Positions 6,351 to 6,632 of a stretch of 6,632 nucleotides of DNA are shown in pieces. The notes under the pieces were generated by a model. The model saw only the letters and a list, made by a program, of their open reading frames with translations. It searched no databases and was not told the origin of the DNA. The position numbers were made by a program, and so were the translations under genes. Position 1 is the first letter of the stretch. Every line of letters begins with the position of its first letter. The stretch is from NCBI GenBank assembly GCA_009177185.1, contig WFMB01000042.1:27183-33814 (forward strand), written 5' to 3'. This stretch comes from Bacteroidales bacterium. Its GTDB lineage: Bacteria > Bacteroidota > Bacteroidia > Bacteroidales > Bacteroidaceae.

Positions 6351-6356
6351 CGGATA

Positions 6357-6364
6357 CAAAGATA
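6357..6364 (-). promoter_or_regulatory. Predicted -7 box of the xerD promoter
   Basis: Seen on the minus strand: TATCTTTG, matching the Bacteroidota -7 consensus TAnnTTTG, ending only six bases before the xerD ATG. No good TTTG -33 box is found at 19-21 bases upstream; only T-rich sequence (6389-6392) lies near it, at a longer spacing. Transcription would begin within a few bases of the start codon, implying an almost leaderless mRNA. Confidence 0.55.
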
Positions 6365-6492
6365 CACGTTTTCAACTCATAATCAGCTAAAACACCGAGA
6401 GAAGTTGCCATTCGGTACACCTTTTTCACCCAAATAACAAGCAGGACAGCAATTATGATTTGTGAATTATAAAATATGAATCAAAAGTTGTG

Positions 6493-6500
6493 TACCTTTG
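6493..6500 (+). promoter_or_regulatory. Predicted -7 box of the promoter for the exported peptidase gene
   Basis: Seen: TACCTTTG, identical to the -7 box of the GH3 gene, 21 bases before ATG 6522. The expected -33 TTTG is not at the standard spacing: the nearest TTTG (6459-6462) is 30 bases away, and only A/T-rich sequence lies at the right distance. The leader after the predicted start is short and A-rich, without a Shine-Dalgarno sequence. Confidence 0.6.
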
Positions 6501-6521
6501 CAAGCAAATCAACAACTCAAT

Positions 6522-6632
6522 ATGAAAAAGACCTTATTCACATGGTTGGCCACCTTGACCTTCCTGTCTCTGAACGCACAGACGGAGCACAACTTCGCCG
6601 TGGCCAAGAACTTAGACATATTCAACAGCCTC
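6522..6632 (+). CDS. Exported protein, probably S41 family (C-terminal processing) peptidase; 3' end outside window
   Basis: Only the first 37 codons are present. Seen: a Sec-type signal peptide MKKTLFTWLATLTFLSLNAQ, with two lysines, a hydrophobic stretch and a likely cleavage after N-A-Q (no lipobox Cys), followed by the mature start TEHNFAVAKNLDIFNSL. From memory, H-N-F-x-V-A-K-N-L-D-I-F-N is how the mature part of many Bacteroidota S41/CtpA-like peptidases begins, shortly before a segment reading Y-V-D-T. The PDZ domain and Ser/Lys catalytic residues would lie beyond the right edge, so the family call rests on this short match alone. It would act in the periplasm. It has its own predicted promoter and is divergent from xerD. 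Confidence 0.6.
   Translation, partial: MKKTLFTWLATLTFLSLNAQTEHNFAVAKNLDIFNSL

Noticed and set aside
6366..6394. GTTTT ... AAAAC inverted repeat upstream of xerD as an operator
   Set aside because: The arms are only five bases, A/T-only apart from one base, and separated by 16 bases; expected by chance in A/T-rich intergenic DNA.
6451..6483. AATTAT direct repeats and TGATT/AATCA inverted repeat before the peptidase gene
   Set aside because: Too short and A/T-rich to support a regulator site; no matching copies at the other promoters.

Overview
The window looks like a stretch of chromosomal core genome from a member of the Bacteroidota, most likely Bacteroidales and plausibly close to Prevotella. 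The evidence is threefold. Two perfect copies of the Bacteroidota -7 promoter box (TAnnTTTG, both TACCTTTG) and a third, TATCTTTG, sit just upstream of genes. Shine-Dalgarno sequences are essentially absent. The proteins themselves have Bacteroidota-type features: FabF followed by RNase III, a GH3-family protein, an Ig-like lipoprotein starting C-A-R-I-G-T-P-D-G-G-P, and an S41 peptidase beginning H-N-F-x-V-A-K-N-L-D-I-F-N. There are no tRNA or rRNA genes, CRISPR arrays, insertion sequences or phage genes.

Layout: (1) 1-746 is the C-terminal part of fabF (beta-ketoacyl-ACP synthase II), cut by the left edge. (2) 786-1685 is rnc (RNase III), 30-40 bases behind fabF and probably cotranscribed with it. 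A small hairpin lies in the gap, and a textbook intrinsic terminator (12-bp perfect stem plus six Ts) lies inside the first codons of rnc. (3) 1763-3292 is a GH3-superfamily adenylating enzyme with its own promoter. It is followed after 23 bases by (4) 3316-5388, a large Ig-like-domain lipoprotein, probably in the same transcript. (5) A 17-bp bidirectional terminator separates the lipoprotein from the convergent xerD (5433-6350, minus strand). Part of that terminator encodes the last residues of XerD. (6) 6522 to the right edge is the start of an exported protein, probably an S41 (C-terminal processing) peptidase, divergent from xerD.

FabF, RNase III and XerD are housekeeping functions: fatty acid elongation, double-stranded RNA processing and chromosome dimer resolution. 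The GH3 enzyme and its lipoprotein partner have no established physiological role in bacteria and are the least understood part of the window.

The most interesting signals are in the nucleic acid rather than in a new gene system. They are the terminator hairpin embedded in conserved rnc coding sequence; a run of six 7-bp tandem units encoding the lipoprotein signal peptide; a terminator overlapping the xerD stop codon; an apparently leaderless xerD mRNA; and a lysine/arginine/glutamate-rich insertion just before the RNase III catalytic signature.
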